A DNA stretch of 64,000 bases from Vibrio sp. 99-8-1 (GCF_013114595.1 NZ_VTXE01000001.1:62001-126000), one strand, 5' to 3'. Positions 7,292-16,969 are shown, counted from the first letter of the stretch. Program-made: numbers and translations. Notes: generated from the letters alone by a model not told the origin.

Positions 7292-9253
7292 ATGACAAAT
7301 TTGCGCTCAAGACCATACCCTCTAGGTGCGACCTTAGATAAAAATGGGTGTAACTTTTCTATATTTGCGCCCAATTATAAAAGCATCTCACTAGCAATAT
7401 TTGAGACCGAAACTGACTATCAAACTTACCCGCTAACGGACGAGTATGCTGGTGTTAGACATACCTATATCAGCGATATCAAAGCGGGATGTAAGTATGG
7501 CTATATTGTAGAGATTGATGACGAAGCTATGTTGATCTCTGACCCATACGCTAAGGCATTAGAGAAACCGCTACATTACCAAGCGCCATATAACGCCTCA
7601 AAAAGCTGGACAATGAGCAAGTGCTTAGTGGTAGATAGTCACTTTGATTGGCAAGGTGTTGAACCTCCGCGAATTGCTCGTGAAGACACGATTTTGTTTG
7701 AAACCCACGTAAAAGGGGCGACTCAGCTTAATCAAAAAGTGAAGCCTAATAACCGTGGTCGTTATCTAGGGCTCGCCTGTCCCGATATGCTCTCTTTCTA
7801 TAAAGAACAAAATATCAACACACTGCAACTCCTTCCTGTTGCCGCCTGCATGCACGAAGAACATTTACTCAAGCAGGACAAAGTGAACTATTGGGGCTAC
7901 AACCCCTACTTGTTTATGACACCCGATCCTAGATATGCTGCAAACGATGCTGTTACAGAACTAAAAACTGCCGTTCGAGAGCTGCACCGCAACGGTATTG
8001 AGGTTATTTTAGATGTCGTTTACAACCATACTGCGGAAGGGGGAGAAGGCGGTGCTTGGTTCAACCTAAAAGCATTAGACAGCAAATACTACATTAAGCA
8101 CGGTGTTCATTACGCCAACTACACTGGCTGTGGTAACACGCTGGATCTTACCTATCAGCCGTCTCTCAATTTAGTCATGGATACCTTACGGTACTGGGTT
8201 GAAGAGTATCATATTGACGGATTCCGTTTCGACCTTGCGGCTACATTAGGTCGAGAAGGTGATGCCTTTAATTATCACTCCGCCTTTTTTAAAGCCGTTG
8301 CACAAGACCCTGTCCTAAGAGAGATAAAACTGATCGCAGAACCATGGGATATTGGCCCCAACGGTTATCAGGTCGGCGGATTCCCAGACGGTTGGAATGA
8401 GTGCAATGACAAATTTCGTGATATCACTCGTAGCTTCTGGCGCGGAGATCACGGCTTCTTAAAAGAGTTCGCTACCCGAATAATGGGCTCACGCGATCTC
8501 TACAGCGCAAGTCGCTGGCCACAAAAATTAACCGTCAATTACATCACTTACCATGACGGGTTCACCTTACAAGATCTTGTATCGTACAAACACAAACATA
8601 ATGATGCAAATGGTGAAAATAACCACGATGGACATGGTGATAACCGTTCTGATAATTACGGAGAAGAAGGCGAAACCGATAACATGGTGATCAAAGCCGT
8701 GAGAGAAAAGCAGAAACGAAACTTTTTTGCTAGCTTACTCTTTTCCTTTGGTATCCCCCATATTATGACCGCCGATGTCCTTTCTCATACTCAAGACGGC
8801 AACAACAATGCTTACTGTCAAGACAATGAAATCAGTTGGCTCAACTGGCAGTTAACCTCAAGAAAAATGTTATTCCAACAGTGGGTTAGTGACACTGTAG
8901 CCGCCAGACATAAATATATGCTGCCGTTCTTGCGAGCGTTTAGTGGTGAACAGCGAAATCAAAATAGAGTGGGTTGGCGACGAGCAGACGGCCAACATAT
9001 GGAACATGATGATTGGAACAACTTAAATGCCGTTGCACTGCACTTAGGAATTGGGCAGCAAGGCAATGAACTGATTTATCTGATCAACCAATCGGCGGCA
9101 CCTGCTCGATTCAAACTCCCATCGAATAATGACCAGCATTGGATAACCATTTGTAACACCAACAATGAAAGAATCACCAATGAAAGGTTAGAGTACGATA
9201 TGTTGCTTGCCCCTATGTCTCTGGCTATATTGCATAGCAAAGCGGAGTCGTAA
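7292..9253 (+). CDS. glgX: Glycogen debranching enzyme (GlgX-type, GH13)
   Basis: Read from ATG 7292 it has 653 residues, close to the usual GlgX length. An N-terminal CBM48-like domain (about 7-110) precedes the GH13 barrel. Conserved regions are DVVYNHTAEGG (241-251), FRFDLA with nucleophile Asp314, LIAEPWD with acid/base Glu350, and YHDGFTLQDLVSYKHKHNDA, which is typical of debranching enzymes. The TTG at 7255 opens the frame but has no ribosome binding site; the ATG at 7292 has only a weak one (AAGAAAG). It removes alpha-1,6 branches from limit dextrins. It reads away from lamB across a shared MalT-like control region and is closed by a strong terminator, so it may belong to maltodextrin use rather than to a glg operon. 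Confidence 0.9.
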   Translation: MTNLRSRPYPLGATLDKNGCNFSIFAPNYKSISLAIFETETDYQTYPLTDEYAGVRHTYISDIKAGCKYGYIVEIDDEAMLISDPYAKALEKPLHYQAPYNASKSWTMSKCLVVDSHFDWQGVEPPRIAREDTILFETHVKGATQLNQKVKPNNRGRYLGLACPDMLSFYKEQNINTLQLLPVAACMHEEHLLKQDKVNYWGYNPYLFMTPDPRYAANDAVTELKTAVRELHRNGIEVILDVVYNHTAEGGEGGAWFNLKALDSKYYIKHGVHYANYTGCGNTLDLTYQPSLNLVMDTLRYWVEEYHIDGFRFDLAATLGREGDAFNYHSAFFKAVAQDPVLREIKLIAEPWDIGPNGYQVGGFPDGWNECNDKFRDITRSFWRGDHGFLKEFATRIMGSRDLYSASRWPQKLTVNYITYHDGFTLQDLVSYKHKHNDANGENNHDGHGDNRSDNYGEEGETDNMVIKAVREKQKRNFFASLLFSFGIPHIMTADVLSHTQDGNNNAYCQDNEISWLNWQLTSRKMLFQQWVSDTVAARHKYMLPFLRAFSGEQRNQNRVGWRRADGQHMEHDDWNNLNAVALHLGIGQQGNELIYLINQSAAPARFKLPSNNDQHWITICNTNNERITNERLEYDMLLAPMSLAILHSKAES

Positions 9254-9307
9254 ACCTTTGGTTTTTATCTAGAACGGTCCACTACAACCCCTCTATTTAT
9301 TGCTTCA

Positions 9308-9341
9308 CACCTCAAAAAGGGTAGCCACTCTTTTTGAGGTG
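9308..9341. terminator. Bidirectional terminator between glgX and the HD-GYP gene
   Basis: CACCTCAAAAAG (9308-9319) and CTTTTTGAGGTG (9330-9341) form a perfect 12-base stem around a ten-base loop. A5 and T5 inside the stem let it work for both converging genes. Confidence 0.85.
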
Positions 9342-9357
9342 CTTTCCTATTAAATCG

Positions 9358-12300
9358 CTATAACTCCGCCAGATATTTCTCAACATCTACCTCATCTATC
9401 TGTTTATCCGCCAAGTAAGTTTTGGCGTAAGTTAAATAAACACCACTGGTTAGAAACAGCTTAAATATGTCCTTATCGATATTATCTTGTTTCACGTTGT
9501 AATATAAAATATCGATGGCCGTGCTAAGGGTTTTTGCCTTCTTGTATGGACGATCATCTGCCGTCAACGCTTCAAATATATCCGCTAAAACTAAGATCCG
9601 TTCTCCAACCGATAAGTCATCTCCTGGTATATTTCTTGGGTATCCGGTCCCTTTTAAGTTTTCATGATGGGTAGAGGCGTAGCGAGGAACATTCTCCAAC
9701 TCTTTCGGGAAAGGTAGCCGCTCTAAAATCTTAATAGTGCTTACGGTATGCTCCATGATTCTAAATCGCTCCTCATGGTTCAATGTTCCTCTTCTAATCA
9801 ATAGGTTGTATAGCTCCCCTTGATTATTTTGCAATTCAGTTGGCTTCAGTTTTATCTTCAGATCTTCATCATAATGTGGTTTCCTTTCCCATCTGATTCT
9901 GTGTTCACTCTTGTCAGAAATCAGCTGTTCCTGAACGGGTAAACTCTGGGTTGAGCCGGTTAATCGTTTCTCTTCCACAGGAGATAAACCTAGACGATCA
10001 TCAAAATGCCTTTGCCATGTCTGTTGAGCAATCTGTGTCAATCGATCAGCATGGCAGTCATCCATACTCTCGCTGCCAATATTGTGTTGAGCCACAAACT
10101 GAAAATCTTCAACAAGCTGCTGCTGCTTAGCATTTCGGATCTCTAACCACTGTCCTTCCATTTCCGGTTGGTTATGTACCGCTTTCAAATAGTCAATCTC
10201 AGCATCTCGCCACAACACTTCAAAACGAGTACGAATTTCATGAATACGGTTGTAGCTTGTCTCTAACTTACTTCCTTTATCCACCACATGCTCCGGTGTG
10301 GTGATCTTGCCACAATCATGTAACCATGCGGCCATTCTAAACTCTCGATGCTTATCCTCGTCCTCAATAGAGAAATCACGGAAACAGGGTTGCTCACTTT
10401 GACTGGCATATTTCGCCAGCATAAGACCCAGTTCAGGAACACGATGACAGTGCCCTCCGGTATACGGTGACTTATCATCAATGGCTTGAGCAATAAGCTG
10501 TACAAATGCATCCATTAAATCTTGTTGCTGCTTTTGGTGGGTTGCAATGGCTTTTGACATGTTCACCAAGGAAGTAGAGAGCTCATCAATCTCTTTTATG
10601 GCAGAGCGGTTATGTTTCACATCTTGATGTTGTCGATGCATTATTTTTTCATTCTCTAACGCTAACTGCCTGATAGGTAATACAATCGGGTTGGCAAACA
10701 GCCAACTTGCCGGTAAAAGCAGTAAAATAAACAACGCGGTAATACCAATAGAGATAAGAACTTCTCGACGACTGTTCTTCAATATGTCCTCAGCATTAAA
10801 CACAATACCAATGTATTGATTAGTGCCGTTGAACACGGGTGCTATATAAAAATACGAGTCGCCACTTTCAAGATCCGCTCTAACCAACTGCCCTAGTTCA
10901 TCGGATTTAGCCACATGCTGAACTAATGCGTTGTATGGGACAGTATTTGATTCCGTTTCAATTAGCTCTGACGAATTACTTAACCACTTATCGCTTAAAT
11001 ACTGCCTATCTTTGGGCTTAACATTGGCAATAGCTTTGTTTATTAATTTGGCTAATGGTTGGTACTCTGGTTGGAAAACATAACGAAGATTGCTATCAAA
11101 ACGTGCCGGTGAAATATCGATATTAGACAGAACCTTGATACCGTCCAAATAGAATATATCCAAGTTATAGTTTAAGGTAATTTCACTTTCTATTGCAGCA
11201 TCAGCGCCACCAGATAACACCGCTTTTAGCGCTTCAAAAATATTGCTTACTTGCAATATTTTAATGGTTGGATAAGCCCTCTTTAGCTCAGGAATAATCG
11301 ACCAACCAGCAGGTATTGCTAATGTTTTCCCGTTTAGTTCACTAAGGCTCTGATAGCGAGTTGCTCCTTCTTTAACCGCTAACGCCATTGGCATATCCAG
11401 TAGTGGTTCTGAAAATATCCCCCAATCTTTGTTAAATTCCGTTCGGTAAACAGGAGCCAATATTTCTATGTGTTTTTCATGATAATGATCGACAAGCTTA
11501 GACCAAGAAACACCATTCACGTATTCGATGTTGAGCCCTAAGCTATCGGTCAGCAACTTAGTAAACTCTACCGCGTACCCTCTTGGCTCACCCGATATTG
11601 AATAGTCTAAAGGAGCCCAGTCAACCTCATTTGAAATACGAATGACATGCAAGTTATCAATGTAATCTCGTTCCTCTTGGCTCAATACTAGAGGAGAGAG
11701 TTGATACTCTGCTTCTTCTTTGGTCCCGCTATTTGAAGCGATAAGTGTGCCATCAGATTTATACAGAAACCCTTGACCACTTTGAAAACGAGTATTAGAG
11801 ATCTGTCGCGTTAAGAAGCCGGACATTGTCGATAACGCGATATCAATACCGATAACTGCATCGCTCTCTTCTATCACCATTGAATAGGTTTGGCCGGGAG
11901 CCTGAGTAAGATGGAACAGATAGGGTTCTGTTTGACTCGCTTTAATGTCATTCGCTATGCGAAACCATGTTCGAGAAGTGGCATCATATTCTGAGCGAGA
12001 TTCAATTTGATGACTTAAGGTAAATTTCTCGGTTAAGAACTGCGTATGAATCATACGTTTACCATTAACGTCTTTGACTGATACTTTTGCGTATCGATCC
12101 GTCAATGATGCCCCTAACTGCTCTCGAATCACGGGGCTAGCTTCAAGATTAATGAGTTCATAAAAATCACCATTGGCAAAACCAATGTACACCGCGTAAA
12201 ACTCATTGTTATTGTCCAGCAAGTTACTAAATAGCTCATCGACAATCGAACCAACCTGATCACCATCAACCAGTGCGGTATTTCTAGCAAGAAGCTCAAC

Positions 12301-12513
12301 CGCATAAGTTGCTTTACGGCTCAATGAGGCCACTTTTTCTTTGGTATTGCGAGCCACATTTGCCGCATGATTGGTCGCAGCATCCGTCGCAATTTGAGTG
12401 GAAAAATGGTACTGGAGAATAATCGCGAATGATGTCGTCATCAAAATACCCAGCAAAAAAACAAACACTACGGTAATTCGAATGGACACTATTCGGCTAG
12501 CAAGCCTTAGCAT
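9358..12513 (-). CDS. HD-GYP phosphodiesterase with Cache-like and SBP_bac_3 sensor domains
   Basis: A 1051-residue membrane sensor. A first membrane segment lies at about 13-35, then a Cache-like periplasmic region (about 40-270). A domain of the extracellular solute-binding family 3 follows (about 285-525; NEVDWAPLDYS, GEPRGYAVEFTKLL, LSGGADAAIESE). A second membrane segment is at about 585-610 (ITALFILLLLPASWL), then a HAMP-like linker, and a C-terminal HD-GYP domain. Metal and signature motifs are visible: HDCGKITTPEHV, HHENLKGTGYP, and LADIFEALTADDRPYKK. HD-GYP enzymes degrade cyclic di-GMP, so this protein probably lowers it in response to an amino-acid-like or other small ligand. Monocistronic; start ATG 12513 with GGGGCAG upstream. 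Confidence 0.9.
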   Translation of the reverse strand: MLRLASRIVSIRITVVFVFLLGILMTTSFAIILQYHFSTQIATDAATNHAANVARNTKEKVASLSRKATYAVELLARNTALVDGDQVGSIVDELFSNLLDNNNEFYAVYIGFANGDFYELINLEASPVIREQLGASLTDRYAKVSVKDVNGKRMIHTQFLTEKFTLSHQIESRSEYDATSRTWFRIANDIKASQTEPYLFHLTQAPGQTYSMVIEESDAVIGIDIALSTMSGFLTRQISNTRFQSGQGFLYKSDGTLIASNSGTKEEAEYQLSPLVLSQEERDYIDNLHVIRISNEVDWAPLDYSISGEPRGYAVEFTKLLTDSLGLNIEYVNGVSWSKLVDHYHEKHIEILAPVYRTEFNKDWGIFSEPLLDMPMALAVKEGATRYQSLSELNGKTLAIPAGWSIIPELKRAYPTIKILQVSNIFEALKAVLSGGADAAIESEITLNYNLDIFYLDGIKVLSNIDISPARFDSNLRYVFQPEYQPLAKLINKAIANVKPKDRQYLSDKWLSNSSELIETESNTVPYNALVQHVAKSDELGQLVRADLESGDSYFYIAPVFNGTNQYIGIVFNAEDILKNSRREVLISIGITALFILLLLPASWLFANPIVLPIRQLALENEKIMHRQHQDVKHNRSAIKEIDELSTSLVNMSKAIATHQKQQQDLMDAFVQLIAQAIDDKSPYTGGHCHRVPELGLMLAKYASQSEQPCFRDFSIEDEDKHREFRMAAWLHDCGKITTPEHVVDKGSKLETSYNRIHEIRTRFEVLWRDAEIDYLKAVHNQPEMEGQWLEIRNAKQQQLVEDFQFVAQHNIGSESMDDCHADRLTQIAQQTWQRHFDDRLGLSPVEEKRLTGSTQSLPVQEQLISDKSEHRIRWERKPHYDEDLKIKLKPTELQNNQGELYNLLIRRGTLNHEERFRIMEHTVSTIKILERLPFPKELENVPRYASTHHENLKGTGYPRNIPGDDLSVGERILVLADIFEALTADDRPYKKAKTLSTAIDILYYNVKQDNIDKDIFKLFLTSGVYLTYAKTYLADKQIDEVDVEKYLAEL

Positions 12514-12674
12514 TTTCTGCCCCTATATCTGACGTTTTTATATTTTTGTTATAAATATCATCACAGAGGAAGTATTCACCAATGCGATATGACAAGCTTT
12601 ATGTACAGTGTAATACATATCTGAATATTCACATTTTTGTGCTTACATATTGGCAAGCTAACTTAGCAAATGAA

Positions 12675-12869
12675 TAGGGGCGGTTGATCTTTCGAGAACA
12701 GATTTTGTTCAATCTGAAAGCGGTTTGAGCAAAGCATGAGGAGAGCAGCATGGTTATTCTATGTAAACAACTCAAAACACAGCTCAAGACGTTTTCAGAT
12801 GACCCCTTCGGGTAGCGTTTGTTGGTACTATCTTCTGCAAAAGTAGTCGCGAAAGATCAACAGACCCTA
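12675..12869. repeat. MITE-like element, family 1, full copy (copy A)
   Basis: This 195-base element has near-perfect terminal inverted repeats. The left end reads TAGGGGCGGTTGATCTTTCG and the right end, on the other strand, TAGGGTCTGTTGATCTTTCG (two differences in 20). It has no coding capacity. Its first about 72 bases match copies at 42800 and 44470 without gaps, and its right end matches the copy at 37123. The outermost TA may be a target duplication. It lies between the HD-GYP gene and deoC. Confidence 0.8.
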
Positions 12870-12879
12870 GCTACAACAA

Positions 12880-12907
12880 AGGCGCTAACAATAGCCACTT
12901 AGCGCCT
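12880..12907 (-). terminator. Terminator of deoC
   Basis: AGGCGCTA (12880-12887) and TAGCGCCT (12900-12907) form a perfect eight-base stem. On the minus strand it is followed by TTGTTGT. It lies about 85 bases after the deoC stop codon. Confidence 0.7.
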
Positions 12908-12991
12908 AAATACCATTAAAGCTCACTACTCCACATTACTGCCGAACAAGAGCTATCGATTGACTATCCGTGTCGTTGACATCGTGACTGC

Positions 12992-13768
12992 TCAATAGTC
13001 ACCTAAAGTCACTGTCTTGTTATTGTCCAATGTATTCAACAAATTATCTAACAGGCTCGAAGCACCAAAACGATAAAATCGACTTGTTACCCACTCCATA
13101 CCAAATAGACGATCAGCAATTTCCAAATATTGTTGAGCATCCTCCGCAGTCTGAACTCCACCTGACGCTTTGAAGCCGACCTTGTCTTTAGCCCCCAACT
13201 TAGCGATGGTGGTTAACATGATCTCTGCGGCATTCAAGGTCGCGTTAGTTGGCACTTTGCCCGTTGATGTTTTGATCATATCAGCACCTGCTTCAATGGA
13301 GATCTCAGAGGCTCGTTGGATTAAGTGATCAGGAAGTTCACCAGACTCTATGATCACTTTTAAGAGTACCCCCGCTTCGCTGCATTCTAACTTACACGTT
13401 TCAATCATCGAGTAAGCAATATCTTCTCGACCTGCGATAAGGGAACGATATGGAAAGGTGACATCAATGTCATCGGCACCATACATTATGGCAGCTCTGG
13501 TCTCAGCGACAGCAATATCAACATCGTCATTACCATGAGGAAAATTGGTCACGGTAGCAACACGAACTTGGGGCGTTCCCTGCTCTCGCAACTGCTTTTT
13601 AGCAATAGGAACAAAGCGAGGATACACACATATAGCGGCAGTGTTTCCTACTGGCGTCTTAGCATTTTTACACAGTTGGATTATTTTCTCGTCGGTATCA
13701 TCATCGTTTAAAGAGGTGAGATCCATTAGCTTAAGTGCTCGCAAAGCTGCAATTTGTAATTCATTCAT
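12992..13768 (-). CDS. deoC: Deoxyribose-phosphate aldolase
   Basis: At 258 residues it has the length of E. coli-type class I DERA. All three catalytic residues are present at near-identical positions: Asp102 in DDIDVTFP, the Schiff-base Lys166 in MIKTSTGK, and Lys200 in VGFKASGG. It cleaves 2-deoxyribose-5-phosphate to glyceraldehyde-3-phosphate and acetaldehyde. deoA, deoB and deoD are not beside it, unlike the usual deo operon, so this copy stands alone and may be a second deoC or answer to a different signal. A copy of the operator motif found before the MocR gene lies 155 bases upstream of its start. Confidence 0.93.
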   Translation of the reverse strand: MNELQIAALRALKLMDLTSLNDDDTDEKIIQLCKNAKTPVGNTAAICVYPRFVPIAKKQLREQGTPQVRVATVTNFPHGNDDVDIAVAETRAAIMYGADDIDVTFPYRSLIAGREDIAYSMIETCKLECSEAGVLLKVIIESGELPDHLIQRASEISIEAGADMIKTSTGKVPTNATLNAAEIMLTTIAKLGAKDKVGFKASGGVQTAEDAQQYLEIADRLFGMEWVTSRFYRFGASSLLDNLLNTLDNNKTVTLGDY

Positions 13769-13922
13769 ATTTAAATCCAGTTCTTAGTGTGAAGATCAAA
13801 CATATACTTCTTCCTCCAATCCTTGGAAGTTATCCTCAGAACCGCTATTAAATCATAGTGATTCGAGTCCATGCCCTTTCATTTGAGAGCACGGATAGTA
13901 TAAAACTGGCTAAAAAATAGAA

Positions 13923-13955
13923 TAGATACAGAATTGAGCAATATTACTATAACAG
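13923..13955. promoter_or_regulatory. Bipartite MocR-operator-like motif, copy 1 (deoC side)
   Basis: TAGATACAGA, 14 bases, then CTATAACAG. The same two half-sites with the same 14-base spacing recur at 14273-14305, while the bases between differ. The half-sites (GATACAG and TATAACAG) are direct repeats about two helical turns apart, the geometry used by MocR/GabR regulators. It lies 155 bases upstream of the deoC start codon. Confidence 0.6.
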
Positions 13956-13997
13956 ATGAAACCGAGCGCAAATTACTCTTTGATATACATAAAAAAA

Positions 13998-14022
13998 TAG
14001 CAAGAGAGAAACTCTCTTGCTA
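13998..14022 (-). terminator. Strong minus-strand terminator without an assigned gene
   Basis: TAGCAAGAGAG/CTCTCTTGCTA is a perfect 11-base stem with an AAA (minus: TTT) loop. On the minus strand it is followed by T7. There is no annotated minus-strand gene between it and the MocR gene start at 14355, so it marks the 3' end of an unidentified short transcript (possible small RNA) or insulates deoC. Confidence 0.8.
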
Positions 14023-14272
14023 AAGAACTATCAAACATCATTTACCTTATTTATTAGAGTATAGGTATCTGGATGACAGCGGGCGTTTATTTGGTTTTAG
14101 ATTTGTTAAATGAAACATCCTCACTTATGATGTGAGCCGCTATTTCTTAACCCAATCATTACTTAGTAAGCTTCTGTTTCTTTGATTTATTACTTCACAT
14201 AGCAAAATATAGTCATTAAGTTTAAACCATGTTTCTACTAGTTTTAGTGTAATTATGCTTCCCATACTGATG
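14023..14272 (-). ncRNA. Candidate small RNA upstream of the orphan terminator
   Basis: A minus-strand transcript must enter the terminator at 13998-14022 from this gap. A TATATT box (complement of 14199-14204) is a possible -10, with a poor -35. A 23-codon frame beginning at the minus-strand ATG near 14117 (MFHLTNLKPNKRP...) has GAGG touching the start codon, too close for normal initiation. I favour a noncoding RNA. The extent is not defined by sequence alone. Confidence 0.3.
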
Positions 14273-14305
14273 TAGATACAGATAGTGACAGTTTTTCTAT
14301 AACAG
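14273..14305. promoter_or_regulatory. Bipartite MocR-operator-like motif, copy 2 (MocR gene)
   Basis: TAGATACAGA-N14-CTATAACAG, identical in both halves and in spacing to copy 1. It ends 49 bases before the MocR start codon, the position expected for autoregulation. Confidence 0.65.
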
Positions 14306-14354
14306 TTACAAAATAGATTTAACCCATTGCTTTTCTTACATAAAGGACGATTTC

Positions 14355-15767
14355 TTGGCTAAATACGAACAGCTTGTAGATCAAATACGTGACCAGATTC
14401 AAAATGAAGTTTGGCAAGTAGGAGACAAACTCCCCTCTTTAAGAAAACAGACTAAGCTGTCTGATATGAGCTTAATGACCGTTATGCAAGCTTACCAAGT
14501 TTTAGAGAGCCAAGGTTGGATTACATCTCACGCGCGTTCTGGTTATTTTGTCGCCCCAAAAGTCAGTAAATCCATACCTAAGGAGTCAAGTATTGCTATC
14601 GACTCTTCAGAAAATATCGATATTAACGACTTTATTTTTGAAGTACTGCAAGAGAGCCGAAAACCCCATGTCATAGGTTTCGGTTCGGTCTATCCTGATG
14701 CTCGTTTATTTCCAAGAAATCAATTAAATAAAGCGCTAATGACGGCGGTCAAAACCATGCCTATCGCCAGCGCACTGTATAATTTTCCGCCAGGGAACGA
14801 AAAATTACGCCATATCATTGCCCAACGCTATGCAGCCCAAGGAATGAATATTCACCCGGACGAAATTATAATTACCGCTGGAGCGCTAGACGCACTCAAC
14901 TTATGTTTGCAAGCACTTACACAAGCTGGAGACTGGGTTATTGTTGAATCTCCCGCGTTTTATGGTTCACTGCAAGCGCTACAACGACTCAACCTAAGAG
15001 CACTATCAATACGAACTCATCCACAAAAAGGGATTGATCTTGAAGCGTTAGAACAGGCACTTCAAACACACCCAGTAAAAGCGTGCTGGCTTATGACTAA
15101 TGTACAAAATCCGACCGGCTGTACCATGTCTGACGATAAAAAACGTCGACTGGTTGAGTTGCTGGAAAAATACCAAGTCTATCTTATTGAAGATGATGTA
15201 TACGCTGAACTCTATTTTACGGATAAAAAGCCGCTTCCAGCGAAAGCGTTTAGCACTAACAATCATGTTTTACACTGCTCTTCATTTTCCAAGTCATTGG
15301 TTTCTGGCTATCGTATTGGATGGGTCGCCGCCGGAGATATGTCTTTAGCCATTCAGAAACTTCAATTAATGAGTGCTCTTTCTGTAAGCGCTCCAATTCA
15401 GTTGGCATTTGCTGAATATTTGTCGACACGCAACTATGAGAATCATTTACGGGTATTACGCAGAAAATTAGAAACTAATAAGTTCGCCACATGGCATGAG
15501 GCCAAAAACTGTTTTCCTGAAGAAGTAGATATTCACTACTTAGATGGCGGATATTTTTTGTGGGTAGAACTGCCCAAACATCTAGACGCTGCTGAACTTT
15601 ATCAACGAGCAATAAATGAAAACATCAGTATTGCGCCAGGAAAAATGTTCTCACTTGGAGAACACTTCAATCACTGTTTTCGTATGAACGCGTCTTTTGA
15701 TTGTAGTGAGAAAGAAAAACGCGCCATAACTCGGCTAGGTGAGCTGATCAGAGCGATGTTAACTTAA
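14355..15767 (+). CDS. MocR-type GntR/aminotransferase fusion regulator
   Basis: A 470-residue fusion of an N-terminal GntR winged helix (about 1-70; GDKLPSLRKQ, VMQAYQVLESQGWI) and a fold-type I aminotransferase domain (about 105-465). PLP-site features include NPTGC, the DDVYAEL segment, and the Schiff-base Lys region SSFSKSLVSGYRIGW. MocR proteins use PLP plus an amine or amino acid as signal and seldom act as enzymes. The start is TTG 14355 with AAGGA eight bases upstream; the next ATG would remove most of the DNA-binding domain. Its likely operators are the paired motifs at 13923 and 14273, which point to itself and to deoC or the unassigned transcript between them. Family clear, regulon inferred. 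Confidence 0.9.
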   Translation: MAKYEQLVDQIRDQIQNEVWQVGDKLPSLRKQTKLSDMSLMTVMQAYQVLESQGWITSHARSGYFVAPKVSKSIPKESSIAIDSSENIDINDFIFEVLQESRKPHVIGFGSVYPDARLFPRNQLNKALMTAVKTMPIASALYNFPPGNEKLRHIIAQRYAAQGMNIHPDEIIITAGALDALNLCLQALTQAGDWVIVESPAFYGSLQALQRLNLRALSIRTHPQKGIDLEALEQALQTHPVKACWLMTNVQNPTGCTMSDDKKRRLVELLEKYQVYLIEDDVYAELYFTDKKPLPAKAFSTNNHVLHCSSFSKSLVSGYRIGWVAAGDMSLAIQKLQLMSALSVSAPIQLAFAEYLSTRNYENHLRVLRRKLETNKFATWHEAKNCFPEEVDIHYLDGGYFLWVELPKHLDAAELYQRAINENISIAPGKMFSLGEHFNHCFRMNASFDCSEKEKRAITRLGELIRAMLT

Positions 15768-16015
15768 CTTCTCCACGTAAACTCTTTCAGAAACTTCGTT
15801 GATGATAAGGGGGCGTGAGTTAACCTCCTCTCTCATTCGCCATTTTATTAATACGCTAGCTAAAATAGCGATTTGTGAGATCCACCTGCTGTGATAACGT
15901 CAAAACCACAGTAAGATAAAAACATAATATGCTGAAAAGTAAGCGACCTTATGAGTTTGCTGGACAGCAAGCTGGCAAGATATACGTTCAGACGGATACA
16001 ATTATAGGATTTGCG

Positions 16016-16969
16016 ATGTCGATAACCAATCAACTCACCCTGTTTATGGACATTGTCCAGCAAGGCTCCTTTAGCAAGGCCGCGACACTGCATGATATGG
16101 ATAACTCCACCCTGTCTAAACAGATCAAAAAGCTAGAAGCCACGTTAGGAGTCCGTTTACTCAATCGTTCAACACGGTCTTTTTCATTAACATCGGCGGG
16201 GGAAGAAATCTTACAGCAAACCTATACTTTGACTGAAACCTTAACTCAAATTCAAAATATTGCCGACTCTTATCACTCAACCCCAAAAGGAACATTGCGC
16301 ATTACTTCGCCCGTCTATTTTGGGCAACAGTATTTGCAACCCGTTGTAACGCAATTTTTAAAAAAACATCCCAACGTACAGATTACGCTCTCAATGGATG
16401 ATAAAAAGTCCGACATTATTGCCGACCACTTTGATCTCGCCTTTCGTGTAGGCAAGCTTTCTGACTCCAATCTTATCGCTAAGAAAATTGCCAAAACCAA
16501 CTTCGCCATTGTTGCCTCTCAAGAATTTTTAGATCAGCACGGATGCCCATCAACGCCAGAACAACTTATTGCGCTACCTGCAGTGATTTATAGCAACGCT
16601 GACGTAACTTTAGATCAGCTGAGAATAAGTGAACAACCTTATGGTACACAGCTCAATAACCATAAAATGGTCGGAAACTACCGAGTAAGTGACGTGAGAT
16701 CATTAGTGGAGTCCGTGAAGGCAGGGTTAGGTTATAGCCAAATTGATCTATTTAATCTTGATCGGCCAATTACCGAACTGGGATTGCATGCACTGCTAAC
16801 CAATTACACGCTTTCTACCATGGATACTGGCATTTACGCCCTTTACCCTCATCGTAAACAAACACCACTAGTTAGTGAGTTTATCCAAGCGGTTCAACAG
16901 CATATTGGCCAGCCGGCATTTTGGGAGAGTTACATAGACAACTATAGCGAGCTATATATCGCCAAATAA
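16016..16969 (+). CDS. LysR family transcriptional regulator
   Basis: From ATG 16016 (TAGGA upstream) it has 317 residues. The N-terminal winged helix is at about 1-62 (FMDIVQQGSFSKAA, STLSKQIKKLEATLGV) and the LysR substrate-binding domain at about 90-300 (RITSPVYFGQQYLQPVV, DLAFRVGKLSDSN). It faces the LysR gene at 17024 tail to tail across 54 bases and has no linked structural gene. An upstream extension of the frame to 15929 lacks a ribosome binding site. Target and ligand unknown. Confidence 0.88.
   Translation: MSITNQLTLFMDIVQQGSFSKAATLHDMDNSTLSKQIKKLEATLGVRLLNRSTRSFSLTSAGEEILQQTYTLTETLTQIQNIADSYHSTPKGTLRITSPVYFGQQYLQPVVTQFLKKHPNVQITLSMDDKKSDIIADHFDLAFRVGKLSDSNLIAKKIAKTNFAIVASQEFLDQHGCPSTPEQLIALPAVIYSNADVTLDQLRISEQPYGTQLNNHKMVGNYRVSDVRSLVESVKAGLGYSQIDLFNLDRPITELGLHALLTNYTLSTMDTGIYALYPHRKQTPLVSEFIQAVQQHIGQPAFWESYIDNYSELYIAK

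Noticed and set aside
14080..14120. Short minus-strand frame MFHLTNLKPNKRP... as a gene
   Set aside because: Only 23 codons and the GAGG is directly against the ATG; a noncoding transcript is more likely.
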